From an uncultured Bacteroides sp. (lineage in GTDB: Bacteria; Bacteroidota; Bacteroidia; Bacteroidales; Bacteroidaceae), in NCBI GenBank assembly GCA_947074205.1, contig CAMTOQ010000001.1:1-64000 (forward strand): 64,000 nt of DNA. The letters are read 5' to 3'. Under the pieces are notes generated by a model. The model had not been told where the DNA came from. It saw only the letters and a list, made by a program, of their open reading frames with translations, and did not search any database. The position numbers and the translations under genes are program-made. Of this stretch, positions 1-9,098 are shown piece by piece (the stretch's first letter is position 1; each line of letters starts with the position of its first letter).

Positions 1-1
1 C

Positions 2-1651
2 GCCAAACAGAAAGGATATGATCTCACACCATGGGCCATTCGCATCATCGGTTGTATTGAGGCAAGCGATATGGATAAGTTCTCTAGCAGCGCACAAGGC
101 CTACAATTAAAAGGTAAGGGCGCATATAGCGAGATGAATATCACCCTTGAAGGTATTGGCAATGATGCCACTATCAAAGGCTTCGGTATCCTACTAAGAG
201 GTTGTAAAAGTGTTGAAATCAGAAATATCGGCATCATGCTCTGCATCGACGATGGCATCTCTATCGACACCGACAACAGTCACTGCTGGATACATAATGT
301 AGACTTTTTCTATGGCAACGCAGGTAGCGATAGCGACCAAGCAAAAGGTGATGGCTCGCTAGATGCTAAGCAGGATTCTAAACTACTAACCTTCTCGTTC
401 AATAGATTCTGGGATTGTGGCAAGGTGGCACTTTGCGGCATGAAGAGCGAAAGTGCAGAAAGCCTGATCACTTACCACCACAACTGGTTCGACCATAGCG
501 ACTCTCGCCATCCACGCGTACGTACAATGACCGTACATGTGTACAACAACTACTTCGACGGTGTGGCGAAATATGGTGTAGGAGCCACAATGGGCTCTAG
601 CGTATTTGTAGAAAACAACTTCTATCGCAATGCCAATCGCCCCATGTTGATCTCGATGCAAGGAACTGATATTGCCAACAACAATCCAACCTTCTCTAAA
701 GAGGATGGAGGTATGATAAAGGCATACGGTAATGAATATTCGGAGGTATCGAAAAACTTCAGCCTCATCACACAAAAAGAATCCGCTACAAACTTTGACT
801 GCTTCCAAGCTGATACACGCGAAGAAAAGGTGCCCGACACGTATAAGGCGCTCCAAGGGGGCACTACCTACAATAACTTCGACACTAACCCAGAGTTGAT
901 TTATGCTTATACACCAAATTCTGCTACAGACGTACCAGGTGTTGTGACAGGTGCTTATGGAGCCGGTCGCAAACAGCACGGTGACTTCCAGTGGACTTTC
1001 AACAACGCTGTGGACGATGCCAGCTATGACGTGAACAAACCACTCAAAGATGCTCTTATCGCTTATAAATCTTCACTCGTAGGAGCCTTTGGAAGCAATG
1101 ACGGTGATGGCGGTGATGGCGGCAACGGTGGTAATGGTGATGGAGGAGACGACAATGGAGGTGGAAATACTCCCGACAGCTACATCTGTACTTTCTCTAA
1201 AGATGGTCCCTCAAACACGTTCTACAAGATCACTGGTAACGTTTCTAACTCGAAAGGTAGTGCCATTGTTGACGGAGTGACCTACAATTGGTGCTTAAAA
1301 ATGGAAACTGCTACTGTAATTCAGTTCGAGATTGCTGAGCCGATGACACTCGTTCTGGTGTTTGCAGATGGTACTACTCCTAACTGTAAGATCGACGATG
1401 TAAGAGTTAACAGTACAACTGGTAATAAGATTACGCAAGAGCTTAGCGCCGGAGTTCACACCATCAAAAAACAAGACAGCCACAATCTATTCTATATCGA
1501 TCTAATCGGTGATACATCTACCGGCATAGAAGATAGTTTATTTGAGGAAGAACAAGGCGATGGCATCTACTATGACATCATGGGCCGTCCCGTAAGTAAT
1601 CCGCAAAAAGGCTTCTATATCCGCAACGGCAAAAAGCTTTGGGTAGAGTAA
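2..1651 (+). CDS. Pectate lyase, PL1 family, secreted (5' end outside window)
   Basis: The reading frame is already open at base 2, so the gene starts upstream of the window and the ATG at 71 is internal. The protein resembles polysaccharide lyase family 1: a right-handed beta-helix with the signature HNWFDHSDSRHPRVR and, upstream, a run of short beta-strand turns (GFGILLRG, DDGISID). Enzymes of this family cleave polygalacturonate by Ca-dependent beta-elimination, probably outside the cell or on its surface. A Gly/Asp/Asn linker (bases about 1099-1170) separates the catalytic part from a second all-beta domain. The last about 40 residues (YDIMGRPV, GFYIRNGKK) look like the short C-terminal tail common on exported Bacteroidota proteins. 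The family is clear; exact pectin specificity is not. Confidence 0.88.
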   Translation, partial: AKQKGYDLTPWAIRIIGCIEASDMDKFSSSAQGLQLKGKGAYSEMNITLEGIGNDATIKGFGILLRGCKSVEIRNIGIMLCIDDGISIDTDNSHCWIHNVDFFYGNAGSDSDQAKGDGSLDAKQDSKLLTFSFNRFWDCGKVALCGMKSESAESLITYHHNWFDHSDSRHPRVRTMTVHVYNNYFDGVAKYGVGATMGSSVFVENNFYRNANRPMLISMQGTDIANNNPTFSKEDGGMIKAYGNEYSEVSKNFSLITQKESATNFDCFQADTREEKVPDTYKALQGGTTYNNFDTNPELIYAYTPNSATDVPGVVTGAYGAGRKQHGDFQWTFNNAVDDASYDVNKPLKDALIAYKSSLVGAFGSNDGDGGDGGNGGNGDGGDDNGGGNTPDSYICTFSKDGPSNTFYKITGNVSNSKGSAIVDGVTYNWCLKMETATVIQFEIAEPMTLVLVFADGTTPNCKIDDVRVNSTTGNKITQELSAGVHTIKKQDSHNLFYIDLIGDTSTGIEDSLFEEEQGDGIYYDIMGRPVSNPQKGFYIRNGKKLWVE

Positions 1652-1683
1652 TAGCTCAAGAAAGAAGTTAGCAATAACTACAT

Positions 1684-1728
1684 AAAAAAAGATCGAAATT
1701 GGCTAAGCAGCCAATCTCGATCTTTTTT
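1684..1728. terminator. Bidirectional intrinsic terminator
   Basis: Arms aaagatcga-attggct and agccaat-tcgatcttt form a near-perfect stem with loop aagc, flanked by A-run and T-run. It lies between the convergent pectate lyase and argF' genes and can serve both strands. Confidence 0.9.
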
Positions 1729-1746
1729 ATTTCTATATGCAAAGGG

Positions 1747-2703
1747 TTATTTCAATCCTTCGAGCATACGCTTAATCACTACAGTGGCAGAGATCTCACG
1801 ATTGGCCGCTTCGGGGATAACGATAGATTGAGCACTCTCAATCACATCATCGGACACAATCATATTGCGGCGCACAGGCAGACAGTGCATAAAATAAGCC
1901 TCATCGGTGACACCCATCTGACGCTCGCCCACAGTCCAGCTACGGTCGGTGCTTAGTATCTTACCATAGTTGTCGCCACTGTAAGCAGCCCAGTTCTTGG
2001 CATAGATAAAGTCGGCGCCTTCGAAAGCTTTCATCTGATCGTACTCTACCGTAGCATTGCCCACAAACTCAGGAGCTAACTCATAGCCATGAGGGTGAGT
2101 AATCACAAAGTCATAATCGGCTGCATTCATCCACTCGGCAAACGAGTTGGGCACAGCTTGAGGCAGTGCACGTGGGTGCGGCGCCCAAGTTAGAACCACT
2201 TTTGGACGTGGTTTGCGCTTATACTCCTCGATAGTGATAAAGTCGGCGAAGCTTTGCAAAGGATGGCGAGTAGCTGCTTCCATTGAAAAGACCGGACGGC
2301 CCGAGTATTTAATAAACTGATTGATGATAGTTTCGCTATAATCGAACTCACGGTTTTCGAATTGTGCAAACGAGCGCACACCGATAAGGTCGCAATAACA
2401 GCCCATCACAGGGATAGCCTCGAGCAAGTGTTCCGGGCGGTCGCCATCCATAATGACACCACGTTCGGTTTCAAGCTTCCAAGCACCTTGGTTTATATCA
2501 AGCACCATGACGTTCATGCCAAGGTTCATTGCTGCCTTCTGCGTGCTAAGACGGGTGCGCAAGCTAGAGTTGAAGAAAATCATCATCAACGTCTTGTTGC
2601 GACCTAGTTCAACATACTTAAAGCGGTCATTCTTGATTTCTAGAGCTTCGGCTAAGGCTACCTTAAGGTCGCCTATGTCTTGTACACATGTAAACTTCTT
2701 CAT
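1747..2703 (-). CDS. argF': N-succinyl-L-ornithine carbamoyltransferase
   Basis: Transfers carbamoyl phosphate onto N-succinylornithine in the succinylated arginine pathway of Bacteroides. The 318-residue protein has the carbamoyl-phosphate loop FFNSSLRTRLS (about residues 43-53, in place of STRTR) and FMHCLPVRRN near the C-terminus (HCLP motif). Residue 90 is Pro (DGDRPEHL). In the characterised B. fragilis enzyme a proline here fits the succinyl group, whereas acetylornithine enzymes have Glu. It is the last gene of a minus-strand operon, 24 bases after an L,D-transpeptidase gene. Family and substrate call are both well supported by motif. Confidence 0.93.
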   Translation of the reverse strand: MKKFTCVQDIGDLKVALAEALEIKNDRFKYVELGRNKTLMMIFFNSSLRTRLSTQKAAMNLGMNVMVLDINQGAWKLETERGVIMDGDRPEHLLEAIPVMGCYCDLIGVRSFAQFENREFDYSETIINQFIKYSGRPVFSMEAATRHPLQSFADFITIEEYKRKPRPKVVLTWAPHPRALPQAVPNSFAEWMNAADYDFVITHPHGYELAPEFVGNATVEYDQMKAFEGADFIYAKNWAAYSGDNYGKILSTDRSWTVGERQMGVTDEAYFMHCLPVRRNMIVSDDVIESAQSIVIPEAANREISATVVIKRMLEGLK

Positions 2704-2727
2704 AGCAATTCGTTATTATTAGTTTGT

Positions 2728-3444
2728 TTATTGATTCATTGATAGGAAGTCGGCTTGCTTGTTAGCAAGGAAGGCACTCTTCGCCATATAATCTTGATTA
2801 TTAGCATAGATAAAAAGCACACTGCCCTCTTTTATAGTGTTGATAACCGACTTGGTAAGAGATAGAGGTATGGCAGGACAGCCTAAGCTGCGTCCCAGTC
2901 TCCCATTAGAGGAGATTAAGTCGGGGTTAGCATAAGGTGCACCATGCATCACAATGGCACGCTCGCGAGCGCGGTCGTTGATACCGGCTTCAAGTCCGTC
3001 AAGCAGCAAAGAGTAGCCATTCTTACCCTGATAGGTCTTATCGGTAAGATAGAAACCTAAGGAGCTTTGATACGAGCCCACCTTGTTAGAAAAGGATGTG
3101 GCAAAGTTCTCGCCACTATTACGTCCATGCGATACTACCGATTTGAAAAGCATCTTCTTGCTCTTCATATCAAGCACATAGAGCCGCTCTTCGGTAGATG
3201 GTTTGGTAAAATCGATGAGTGTTAATATCTCCTTGCTTTTGTTCTCAATCTTAGAGTAGCCTTCGAGAGCTTGGCGAAAAGCCATATAACTCACTATCCC
3301 TTCGAGCTGCATCTCTTCGTAGAGCAGATCGGAAGCTGGGGCTTCAACAGGTTGCTCACTTGGAACAGTTGGAGAGGATGTTGGTACAAAAGAAGAGAGA
3401 AACGGAAATATAGATAAAAGAAAAATCAAAAAAGGTTTCTGCAT
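2728..3444 (-). CDS. Murein L,D-transpeptidase, YkuD_2 type
   Basis: 238 residues with an N-terminal signal sequence (hydrophobic residues about 4-20). The catalytic part has VSHGRNSGE, then MHGAPYANP (His) and GRSLGCPAIP with the likely nucleophile Cys, as in the YkuD_2 family of periplasmic peptidoglycan cross-linking enzymes. It lies between another L,D-transpeptidase (42 bases upstream) and argF' (24 bases downstream) and is probably cotranscribed. Whether it acts on peptidoglycan or attaches proteins to it cannot be read from sequence. Confidence 0.85.
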   Translation of the reverse strand: MQKPFLIFLLSIFPFLSSFVPTSSPTVPSEQPVEAPASDLLYEEMQLEGIVSYMAFRQALEGYSKIENKSKEILTLIDFTKPSTEERLYVLDMKSKKMLFKSVVSHGRNSGENFATSFSNKVGSYQSSLGFYLTDKTYQGKNGYSLLLDGLEAGINDRARERAIVMHGAPYANPDLISSNGRLGRSLGCPAIPLSLTKSVINTIKEGSVLFIYANNQDYMAKSAFLANKQADFLSMNQ

Positions 3445-3486
3445 AATTAAAGTGCTGGTTATGGTAACGCAAAGATAATAAATACT

Positions 3487-4515
3487 TTACTCCAACACAA
3501 ATATAATAGCCTCATTAACAGGGGCCCAATCATAAATAAACTTAGCGTGTGAGGTGGCATTGCGTACACACATATGCGACCGAGGAATAGTGCCCAAAGT
3601 GGAGCTATATTCTAATGTGGCTGTTTGTGGCACGTTTGATGGTACACCATGAACATAGGCCCCGTTGGTGAAACGGGTGGCCCAAGGAGCAAAACCTCCA
3701 ATAGCCGAGGAGCCATCTTTCAAGAAGAGCATCTTGGCTTTTTTGTCCTGTGCTACAAATATTCCTATGGGTGTAAGCTGCGAATAGGGAGGGGAAAACT
3801 TGCCCGTTGTGGCCGGATTCATACTGGTGATTGTCCACAGGCAAGGAGATGATTGTTGATAGGTAGAGATATTCTGATTCTTACGATCTACCACCACAGC
3901 TTTAGAGAAGTGCTGTATGGTGTCGGGCAATTGTTTTATATATCTCATGGGAGTGAGCCACACTCCTTTGGTATCGACCGGTGAAATCTGTGCAAAGGTT
4001 CCTACTTGCCCCAGGAAGCGCACAGGTTCGCCGTCTTTACCGTATATCTCAGGAGTTACCGTATCGTTGAGTAGATAGAGAGGCACAGATTGATAGCGCG
4101 ATTGGCCTAGCGTGTCAACTACGCGCTTATAAGCATCACGGCTGAACTTCTTCACCAGAGTAGCTTCGCCATTGCGATTCTTATAGTTTTGAAGTACCGC
4201 CCAGCGAACAGAGTCCTCGCGGTTCATATTCTCGATGATAGCCAATCTCTCTTTGACCTTGTCGAATTGAAAAGATCGGGTGGTATCTCTATATGGATAG
4301 ACATCGTCTAATGTATATTGGTCGTAGGCCAACTGCTTCGATAGATGAATATCGTCTGCTGTTCGTAGTCGTATTCGTTCCCACTCTTGGGCCACATATA
4401 TGATACTCTCCTCTACCCCGGCATAGTAAGGAGTAGGAGGAGGCTTATCGGCAGAATGGCATGAACTGCAAAGAGCGCATATAAGAGTAATAATGTATAT
4501 CCTGTAATCAATCAT
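3487..4515 (-). CDS. L,D-transpeptidase family lipoprotein (YkuD)
   Basis: 342 residues beginning with a lipoprotein signal (ICALCSSC, Cys about residue 19). The C-terminal third carries the YkuD pattern YVHGVPSN and IPRSHMCVRN, giving the His and Cys of an L,D-transpeptidase. The N-terminal part is not recognised. The ATG overlaps the proA stop by one base (TAATG), so translation is probably coupled to proA. It differs clearly in sequence from the neighbouring YkuD_2 protein, so the pair is not a recent duplication. Confidence 0.8.
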   Translation of the reverse strand: MIDYRIYIITLICALCSSCHSADKPPPTPYYAGVEESIIYVAQEWERIRLRTADDIHLSKQLAYDQYTLDDVYPYRDTTRSFQFDKVKERLAIIENMNREDSVRWAVLQNYKNRNGEATLVKKFSRDAYKRVVDTLGQSRYQSVPLYLLNDTVTPEIYGKDGEPVRFLGQVGTFAQISPVDTKGVWLTPMRYIKQLPDTIQHFSKAVVVDRKNQNISTYQQSSPCLWTITSMNPATTGKFSPPYSQLTPIGIFVAQDKKAKMLFLKDGSSAIGGFAPWATRFTNGAYVHGVPSNVPQTATLEYSSTLGTIPRSHMCVRNATSHAKFIYDWAPVNEAIIFVLE

Positions 4516-5762
4516 TAAGGTCTGGTTTGCCCACTACCTTCGACAATCCACTTGTACGAAGTAAGTTCTTCTAGACCCATTGGCCCTCGGGCATGGAGCT
4601 TCTGGGTACTGATACCTATCTCGGCACCCAAACCAAATTGTGCTCCATCGGTAAAGGCAGTCGAGACGTTGTGATAGACGCAAGCAGCATCTACTACTTT
4701 AGTAAACAACGACGCTTTATCTTTGTTTGCTGTGATGATACACTCACTGTGCTTAGAACTATACTGTTCTATATGATTTAACGCTTCTTCAAGAGTTGCA
4801 ACAGTTTTTACTGCCATTTTGTAGTCTAAAAACTCTGTGCCAAAGCTTTCGGTGGTAGCTGTCTCAAGTAAGTCTAAAGGATAGACATCTTTCAATACTT
4901 CGTAAGCCTGAGGATCAGCATAAATAGTCACTTTGCTTTTGCTCAACTCTTGGCAGATACGTGGCAAATCGGACAACCTCTTTTCGTTTATCACTAAACA
5001 GTCTAGCGCATTGCACACACTTACTCTACGCGTCTTGGCATTGTTGATTATAGCTGCTCCTATTTCCACATCGCCGTCTTCATCAAAATAGGCATGACAG
5101 ATTCCAGCACCAGTTTCAATCACCGGGATGGTGGCATTTTGGCGCACATAGTTGATAAGTCCACTACTGCCGCGAGGGATAATAAGATCCACATAGCCTA
5201 CAGCATGGAGCATCTCGTGGGTAGCTTCGCGGTCGGGTGGCAACAGTTCTACGATATCCGGATTAAGTCCATTGGCCTTTACTACCTCTTTTATGATACC
5301 TACGATGGCTCGATTTGAGGCCTCGGCATCGCTCCCACCCTTTAGCAGGCAAGCGTTACCACTTTTCAAGCAGAGCGAGAATACATCGAAGCTCACATTA
5401 GGGCGAGCTTCGTAGATGATACCTATTACACCAAATGGAACGCTAATCTTCGTTAGTCTCATTCCATTGGGACGAATGGTTTCACTCAAAACACGATTGA
5501 GAGGTGAAGGCAGTTGAGCCACATTGCGCATATCGGCGGCAATACCTTCAATGCGTTCTGCTGTGAGCTTCAATCTATCGTATTTAGGGTTGGAAGGCTC
5601 CATGCGGGCCAAGTCCTTGGCATTCTCCGCTAGAATATATTCTTGTTGCTTCACAGCCTCATCGGCTACAGCATTTAATATCTGGTTGATTTGCACGTCG
5701 GTAACCATTGTTAGGGATCGACCTGCACGGCGTACTGCCTCGAAGGTTGCTTTATATTTCAT
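4515..5762 (-). CDS. proA: Gamma-glutamyl phosphate reductase
   Basis: Second enzyme of proline synthesis, an NADPH-dependent aldehyde-dehydrogenase-fold protein that reduces glutamyl 5-phosphate to the semialdehyde. The 415-residue length is normal. Visible landmarks are [32 protein letters not shown], the catalytic-Cys region [13 protein letters not shown], and the C-terminal [15 protein letters not shown]. It starts 34 bases after proB and overlaps the following transpeptidase gene by one base. Confidence 0.97.
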   Translation of the reverse strand: MKYKATFEAVRRAGRSLTMVTDVQINQILNAVADEAVKQQEYILAENAKDLARMEPSNPKYDRLKLTAERIEGIAADMRNVAQLPSPLNRVLSETIRPNGMRLTKISVPFGVIGIIYEARPNVSFDVFSLCLKSGNACLLKGGSDAEASNRAIVGIIKEVVKANGLNPDIVELLPPDREATHEMLHAVGYVDLIIPRGSSGLINYVRQNATIPVIETGAGICHAYFDEDGDVEIGAAIINNAKTRRVSVCNALDCLVINEKRLSDLPRICQELSKSKVTIYADPQAYEVLKDVYPLDLLETATTESFGTEFLDYKMAVKTVATLEEALNHIEQYSSKHSECIITANKDKASLFTKVVDAACVYHNVSTAFTDGAQFGLGAEIGISTQKLHARGPMGLEELTSYKWIVEGSGQTRP

Positions 5763-5796
5763 GAGTTCTAGACATTATAGTATTGTTATTGGGAAG

Positions 5797-6879
5797 TCAT
5801 TCTAAGTAGAGGTAGTCGTAATGCACCATCACCTTCTTGCCATGTTGACCCATATTTTCACGAGCCTGTTTAGCGTCACAGTTTACCCTACCCACACCGA
5901 TAGCGTTCTTCTTATAGTCGATGATGCGAACGATATCATCTTTCTCAAAGTCGCCTACAATGCTTACAACGCCTACCGGCAATATGCTGGCGGCTTTTTC
6001 GGAGTTGAGCACATCGGTGGCACACTCATTGAGATGGAGTTCGCCTTTAGCAAAACCGTCACTGTGAGCAATCCACTTCTTGATGCTCGATACGGGAGTA
6101 GCCGATGGAATGAAGCGTGTACATAGTGTTTCATTGGGATGTTGCACCAGATCGACTAGTATATTATCTTTTCGTCCATTGGCAATAATGACGCTAATAC
6201 CCTCATCGGCCACTTTACGGGCAATATTGGTCTTGGTCAGCATACCACCGCGGCCAAAGCTAGAGCGAGTGGTTTGAATATAGTCCGATAAGTCTTTGCC
6301 TTGTTCTATCTCACGTATCACCTGAGAAGAAGGCTCGGCAGGCGGACCATCATAGATGCCATCTATATTGCTTAGAATAATGAGTGCTTGGGCATCCATC
6401 ATCGAGGCAATAAGGCCGGAGAGTTCATCGTTATCGGTAAACATCAATTCGGTGACAGAGATAGTATCGTTTTCGTTGACTATAGGTATAACACCACTCT
6501 CGAGCATCACTGTCATGCAGTTTTTCTGGTTGAGGTAGTGGCGGCGTGTAGAGAAGTTTTCTTTGGTGGTGAGCACCTGCCCCACGTGTATGTTGTAGTC
6601 GCGAAATAGTTCGTAATAGCGGTTGATAAGCTTCACCTGACCGATAGCCGAGAAGAGTTGACGTTGGTCCACACTATCGAGTTTGCGCTGCGCATTCATC
6701 TCGCTTCGCCCGGATGCCACGGCCCCTGAAGATATCAGAATCACCTCCAACCCCTTTTTATGAAGTGTTGCAATCTGATCGACAAGTGCAGACATACGAG
6801 TGACGTCGAGTGTGCCATCGGCGCGAGTAAGCACATTGCTACCCACTTTAATTGCTATTCGTGTAAGTTCTAGCCCCAT
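5797..6879 (-). CDS. proB: Glutamate 5-kinase
   Basis: Phosphorylates L-glutamate as the first step of proline synthesis. The 360-residue protein has an amino-acid-kinase domain (VGSNVLTR, ISSGAVASGR, VNENDTISV, GRGGMLTK) and a C-terminal PUA domain (about residues 265-360), as in the long feedback-inhibited form. It is the first gene of the proBA-transpeptidases-argF' operon and has a recognisable promoter just upstream. Confidence 0.96.
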   Translation of the reverse strand: MGLELTRIAIKVGSNVLTRADGTLDVTRMSALVDQIATLHKKGLEVILISSGAVASGRSEMNAQRKLDSVDQRQLFSAIGQVKLINRYYELFRDYNIHVGQVLTTKENFSTRRHYLNQKNCMTVMLESGVIPIVNENDTISVTELMFTDNDELSGLIASMMDAQALIILSNIDGIYDGPPAEPSSQVIREIEQGKDLSDYIQTTRSSFGRGGMLTKTNIARKVADEGISVIIANGRKDNILVDLVQHPNETLCTRFIPSATPVSSIKKWIAHSDGFAKGELHLNECATDVLNSEKAASILPVGVVSIVGDFEKDDIVRIIDYKKNAIGVGRVNCDAKQARENMGQHGKKVMVHYDYLYLE

Positions 6880-6899
6880 ATTTATTACGATTTAAAGCA

Positions 6900-6934
6900 C
6901 AAATATAGAGTTTTCAACTATAATGTAAGCCAAA
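6900..6934 (-). promoter_or_regulatory. Promoter of the proB operon
   Basis: On the minus strand TATATTTG (plus-strand caaatata, 6900-6907) matches the Bacteroides -7 box. A TTTG at 6931-6934 lies 23 bases further upstream and overlaps the foot of the preceding terminator stem. Confidence 0.65.
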
Positions 6935-6967
6935 AGAGCCGCATTTCTAACGATGCGGCTCTTTTTT
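6932..6967 (-). terminator. Intrinsic terminator after lpxH
   Basis: The inverted repeat aaaagagccgcat / atgcggctctttt with a short loop is followed by T-runs on both strands. It ends the upstream minus-strand transcript before the proB promoter. Confidence 0.8.
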
Positions 6968-7004
6968 ATATCTATAAATTTAGTCTATCTTACAACTCTA
7001 AAGA

Positions 7005-7775
7005 CTAGAGAAGAGTTTCCCCTTCAATATAATTCTCCATAAACAGATTCTCGCCATCGAAGACCGCGTACGAGAAGAAGTTAATCCAATCGCCTAGAAT
7101 AATGATACGAGAAGTGGCACTCAACATCAAATCTAATTCGATGTGACGATGCCCATAAATAAAGTAATTGATATTGGGGTGCACCTTTAGGTAGTCCTTA
7201 GTATAGAGCACAAGGTGCTCACGGTTCTCGCCCATATAGTCGGGTTCTTTACCGTCTACTCGCTTCATGCGGCTATGTTTGGCCCATGAAAGCCCCAGTT
7301 CTACACTCCAACGAGGATGTATTGCCGAGAAAAGAGTTTGCAACGTCTTGCTGTGAAACATACGACGCAGCAGTTTAAACTTCTTATCGGGATCGCCTAG
7401 ACCATCGCCATGAGCCAGATAGAACTCTTTACCATATATCTCTGTGGTAAGAGGTTCACGGTGAATGATCACGCCACACTCGGTGGAAAGATAATCGCCA
7501 CACCATATATCGTGGTTGCCGGTGAAGAAATGCACCTCTACTCCAAGGTCGGTCAGCTCGGAGAGCTTACCTAGAAAGCGCGTGTAGCCTTTGGGGACTA
7601 CCAGTTTAAACTCGTACCAATAGTCGAACATATCGCCCAGGAGGTAGACAGCCGCCGCCTTGTGCTTAATGCTATCAAGGAAGTTGACCAAACGTCTCTC
7701 TTGAGTACGTCCATGCTCAATAGCCCTAGAGCCTAGATGGGCATCCGAAAGGAAATAAACATTCTTCATTTTCAT
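7005..7775 (-). CDS. lpxH: UDP-2,3-diacylglucosamine diphosphatase (LpxH-like)
   Basis: A calcineurin-like metallophosphoesterase of 256 residues with the family metal sites in order: SDAHLG, LGDMFDYW, TGNHDIW, AHGDGLGDPD and YGHRH. The GDMFDYW and HGD motifs and length fit the LpxH branch, which hydrolyses UDP-diacylglucosamine to lipid X during lipid A synthesis at the inner-membrane face. The start may be the first Met or the third residue, also Met (MKNVYFLSDAH). It lies 70 bases after a DUF59 gene. Confidence 0.88.
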   Translation of the reverse strand: MKMKNVYFLSDAHLGSRAIEHGRTQERRLVNFLDSIKHKAAAVYLLGDMFDYWYEFKLVVPKGYTRFLGKLSELTDLGVEVHFFTGNHDIWCGDYLSTECGVIIHREPLTTEIYGKEFYLAHGDGLGDPDKKFKLLRRMFHSKTLQTLFSAIHPRWSVELGLSWAKHSRMKRVDGKEPDYMGENREHLVLYTKDYLKVHPNINYFIYGHRHIELDLMLSATSRIIILGDWINFFSYAVFDGENLFMENYIEGETLL

Positions 7776-7845
7776 AGGCTGTCGTATATAGTGTGTGATA
7801 GATAAATATAATAGTTGGCAAACGTTGAGGGGTTGGAAAGGCAGA

Positions 7846-8157
7846 CTACAAAAATCCTAGTTCCAATTTAGCCTCTTCGCTCATCATCTCTTTGTCCCAT
7901 TCGGGTTCGAATACTAGATTGATTGTGGCTTGCTTAACACCTTCCACGCTCTCTACTTTCTGACGTACATCTTCCATGATGAAGTCGGCCGCAGGGCAGT
8001 TAGGGGCAGTCAAAGTCATATCGATGGCTAGTTCGCCTTCGTCATTTAAATCAACCTTATAGATCAGACCAAGGTCGTATACATTAACCGGTATTTCTGG
8101 GTCGAATACCGTTTTTATCATATCTACTATCTTTTGTTCAGTTTCAAACTTTGTCAT
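7846..8157 (-). CDS. DUF59/MIP18-family Fe-S assembly factor (SufT-like)
   Basis: A 103-residue single-domain protein with DPEIPVNVYDLGLIY near the start and the reactive-Cys region TAPNCPAADFI, both diagnostic of DUF59 (MIP18/PaaD/SufT). Members help mature or deliver Fe-S clusters. It is not beside a suf operon here; it lies between radC and lpxH. Function beyond family membership is inferred. Confidence 0.87.
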   Translation of the reverse strand: MTKFETEQKIVDMIKTVFDPEIPVNVYDLGLIYKVDLNDEGELAIDMTLTAPNCPAADFIMEDVRQKVESVEGVKQATINLVFEPEWDKEMMSEEAKLELGFL

Positions 8158-8198
8158 AATTCTACATTATTAGTTTTCGCAAATATAATAATTTATCT

Positions 8199-8927
8199 TC
8201 AAATCAGTCCCTCGTCAGCGAAACTGTAATAGCCGCTTTCACTAACTATAACGTGGTCTATGAGTCGTATGTTCATGGTTTCGCACGCTTTACGCAGACG
8301 GTCGGTCACATTACGATCTTCCATGCTAGGTTGTCGAGTGCCTGATGGGTGATTGTGGATAGCGGCTATTTGTGTGGCATAGCGCAATAAGGCTTCGCGA
8401 AGCACGGTGCGTATATCGACCAATGAACCCGCAATGCCACCGTTGCTGATACGAATTTTCTCGATCACCTTGCCCGCTTGATTGAGTAGCAGAATCCAGA
8501 ATTCCTCTAATGGGAGGTCGCGCATCATGGGGTGGAATATATCGTAGATGTCGTGAGAAGAGCGTATGGCAATACGTTCTTCGGCTTGTTGCAGATTGCG
8601 ACGACGGCCTAGTTCTAAGGCAGCCATGATGGTGATGCTCTTGGCGGGTCCCATCCCTTTGTAGCGCGAAAACTCGCTCACACCCCAGCGCGCCAGGTTA
8701 TTCAGATTGCCACCACAGTCTATCATCATGCGGCGCATCAGTTCAACTGCCGTCTCTTCGGTGTTGCCCGAACCCACCAAAATGGCCAAAAGTTCAGCAT
8801 CGCTCAAAGCACCCGATCCTTTTGCCATCATTTTTTCTCGAGGGCGGTCATCTTCCGCCCATTGGCTGATATTCAGCTTTTTAGAAACAGTTTCTTCTTC
8901 AATCTTCTTTGTTTTATCGTCTTTCAT
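8199..8927 (-). CDS. radC: RadC family JAB/MPN-domain protein
   Basis: 242 residues: an N-terminal helix-hairpin-helix-like part (GMGPAKSITIMAALELGRR), then a JAB/MPN metalloprotease-like domain with the zinc motif AIHNHPSG and a downstream acidic residue. This is the usual chromosomal RadC. Its biochemical role is unsettled despite the old DNA-repair name. A dispersed palindromic repeat lies directly upstream (8945-9034). Confidence 0.93.
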   Translation of the reverse strand: MKDDKTKKIEEETVSKKLNISQWAEDDRPREKMMAKGSGALSDAELLAILVGSGNTEETAVELMRRMMIDCGGNLNNLARWGVSEFSRYKGMGPAKSITIMAALELGRRRNLQQAEERIAIRSSHDIYDIFHPMMRDLPLEEFWILLLNQAGKVIEKIRISNGGIAGSLVDIRTVLREALLRYATQIAAIHNHPSGTRQPSMEDRNVTDRLRKACETMNIRLIDHVIVSESGYYSFADEGLI

Positions 8928-8944
8928 ATTGAGTATTCGTATTT

Positions 8945-9034
8945 AGCTTGGTAGCAAGGGCTACTCAGCACGGTGGCAAGGGCTACTCTGGTCGGTGAGT
9001 AGCCTTTGCTACCAAGCGGAGTAGCCCTAGTCAG
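8945..9034. repeat. REP-like fold-back repeat, copy A
   Basis: Contains two direct units (GGTAGCAAGGGCTACTCA at about 8950 and GGTGGCAAGGGCTACTC at about 8972) followed by two inverted units (TGAGTAGCCTTTGCTACC and GGAGTAGCCC). The outer arms GCTTGGTAGCAAGG and its near-complement ending TGCTACCAAGC can fold into a stem of about 22 bp. The same units occur at 21221, 53521 and 63882. Confidence 0.85.
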
Positions 9035-9098
9035 TTTTCACCCGACAAATAGACCAATTTTGTTCTATTCGAGAAGGTGGTCGTATAGATATATTTTG

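Noticed and set aside
386..979. Long antisense frame opposite the pectate lyase
   Set aside because: It is the shadow of a well-supported PL1 gene; its translation has no family pattern and no ribosome-binding context.
1099..1170. GGTGATGGCGGTGATGGC-like short tandem repeat
   Set aside because: In frame it encodes a Gly/Asp/Asn linker between domains, so it is not a regulatory or CRISPR-type repeat.
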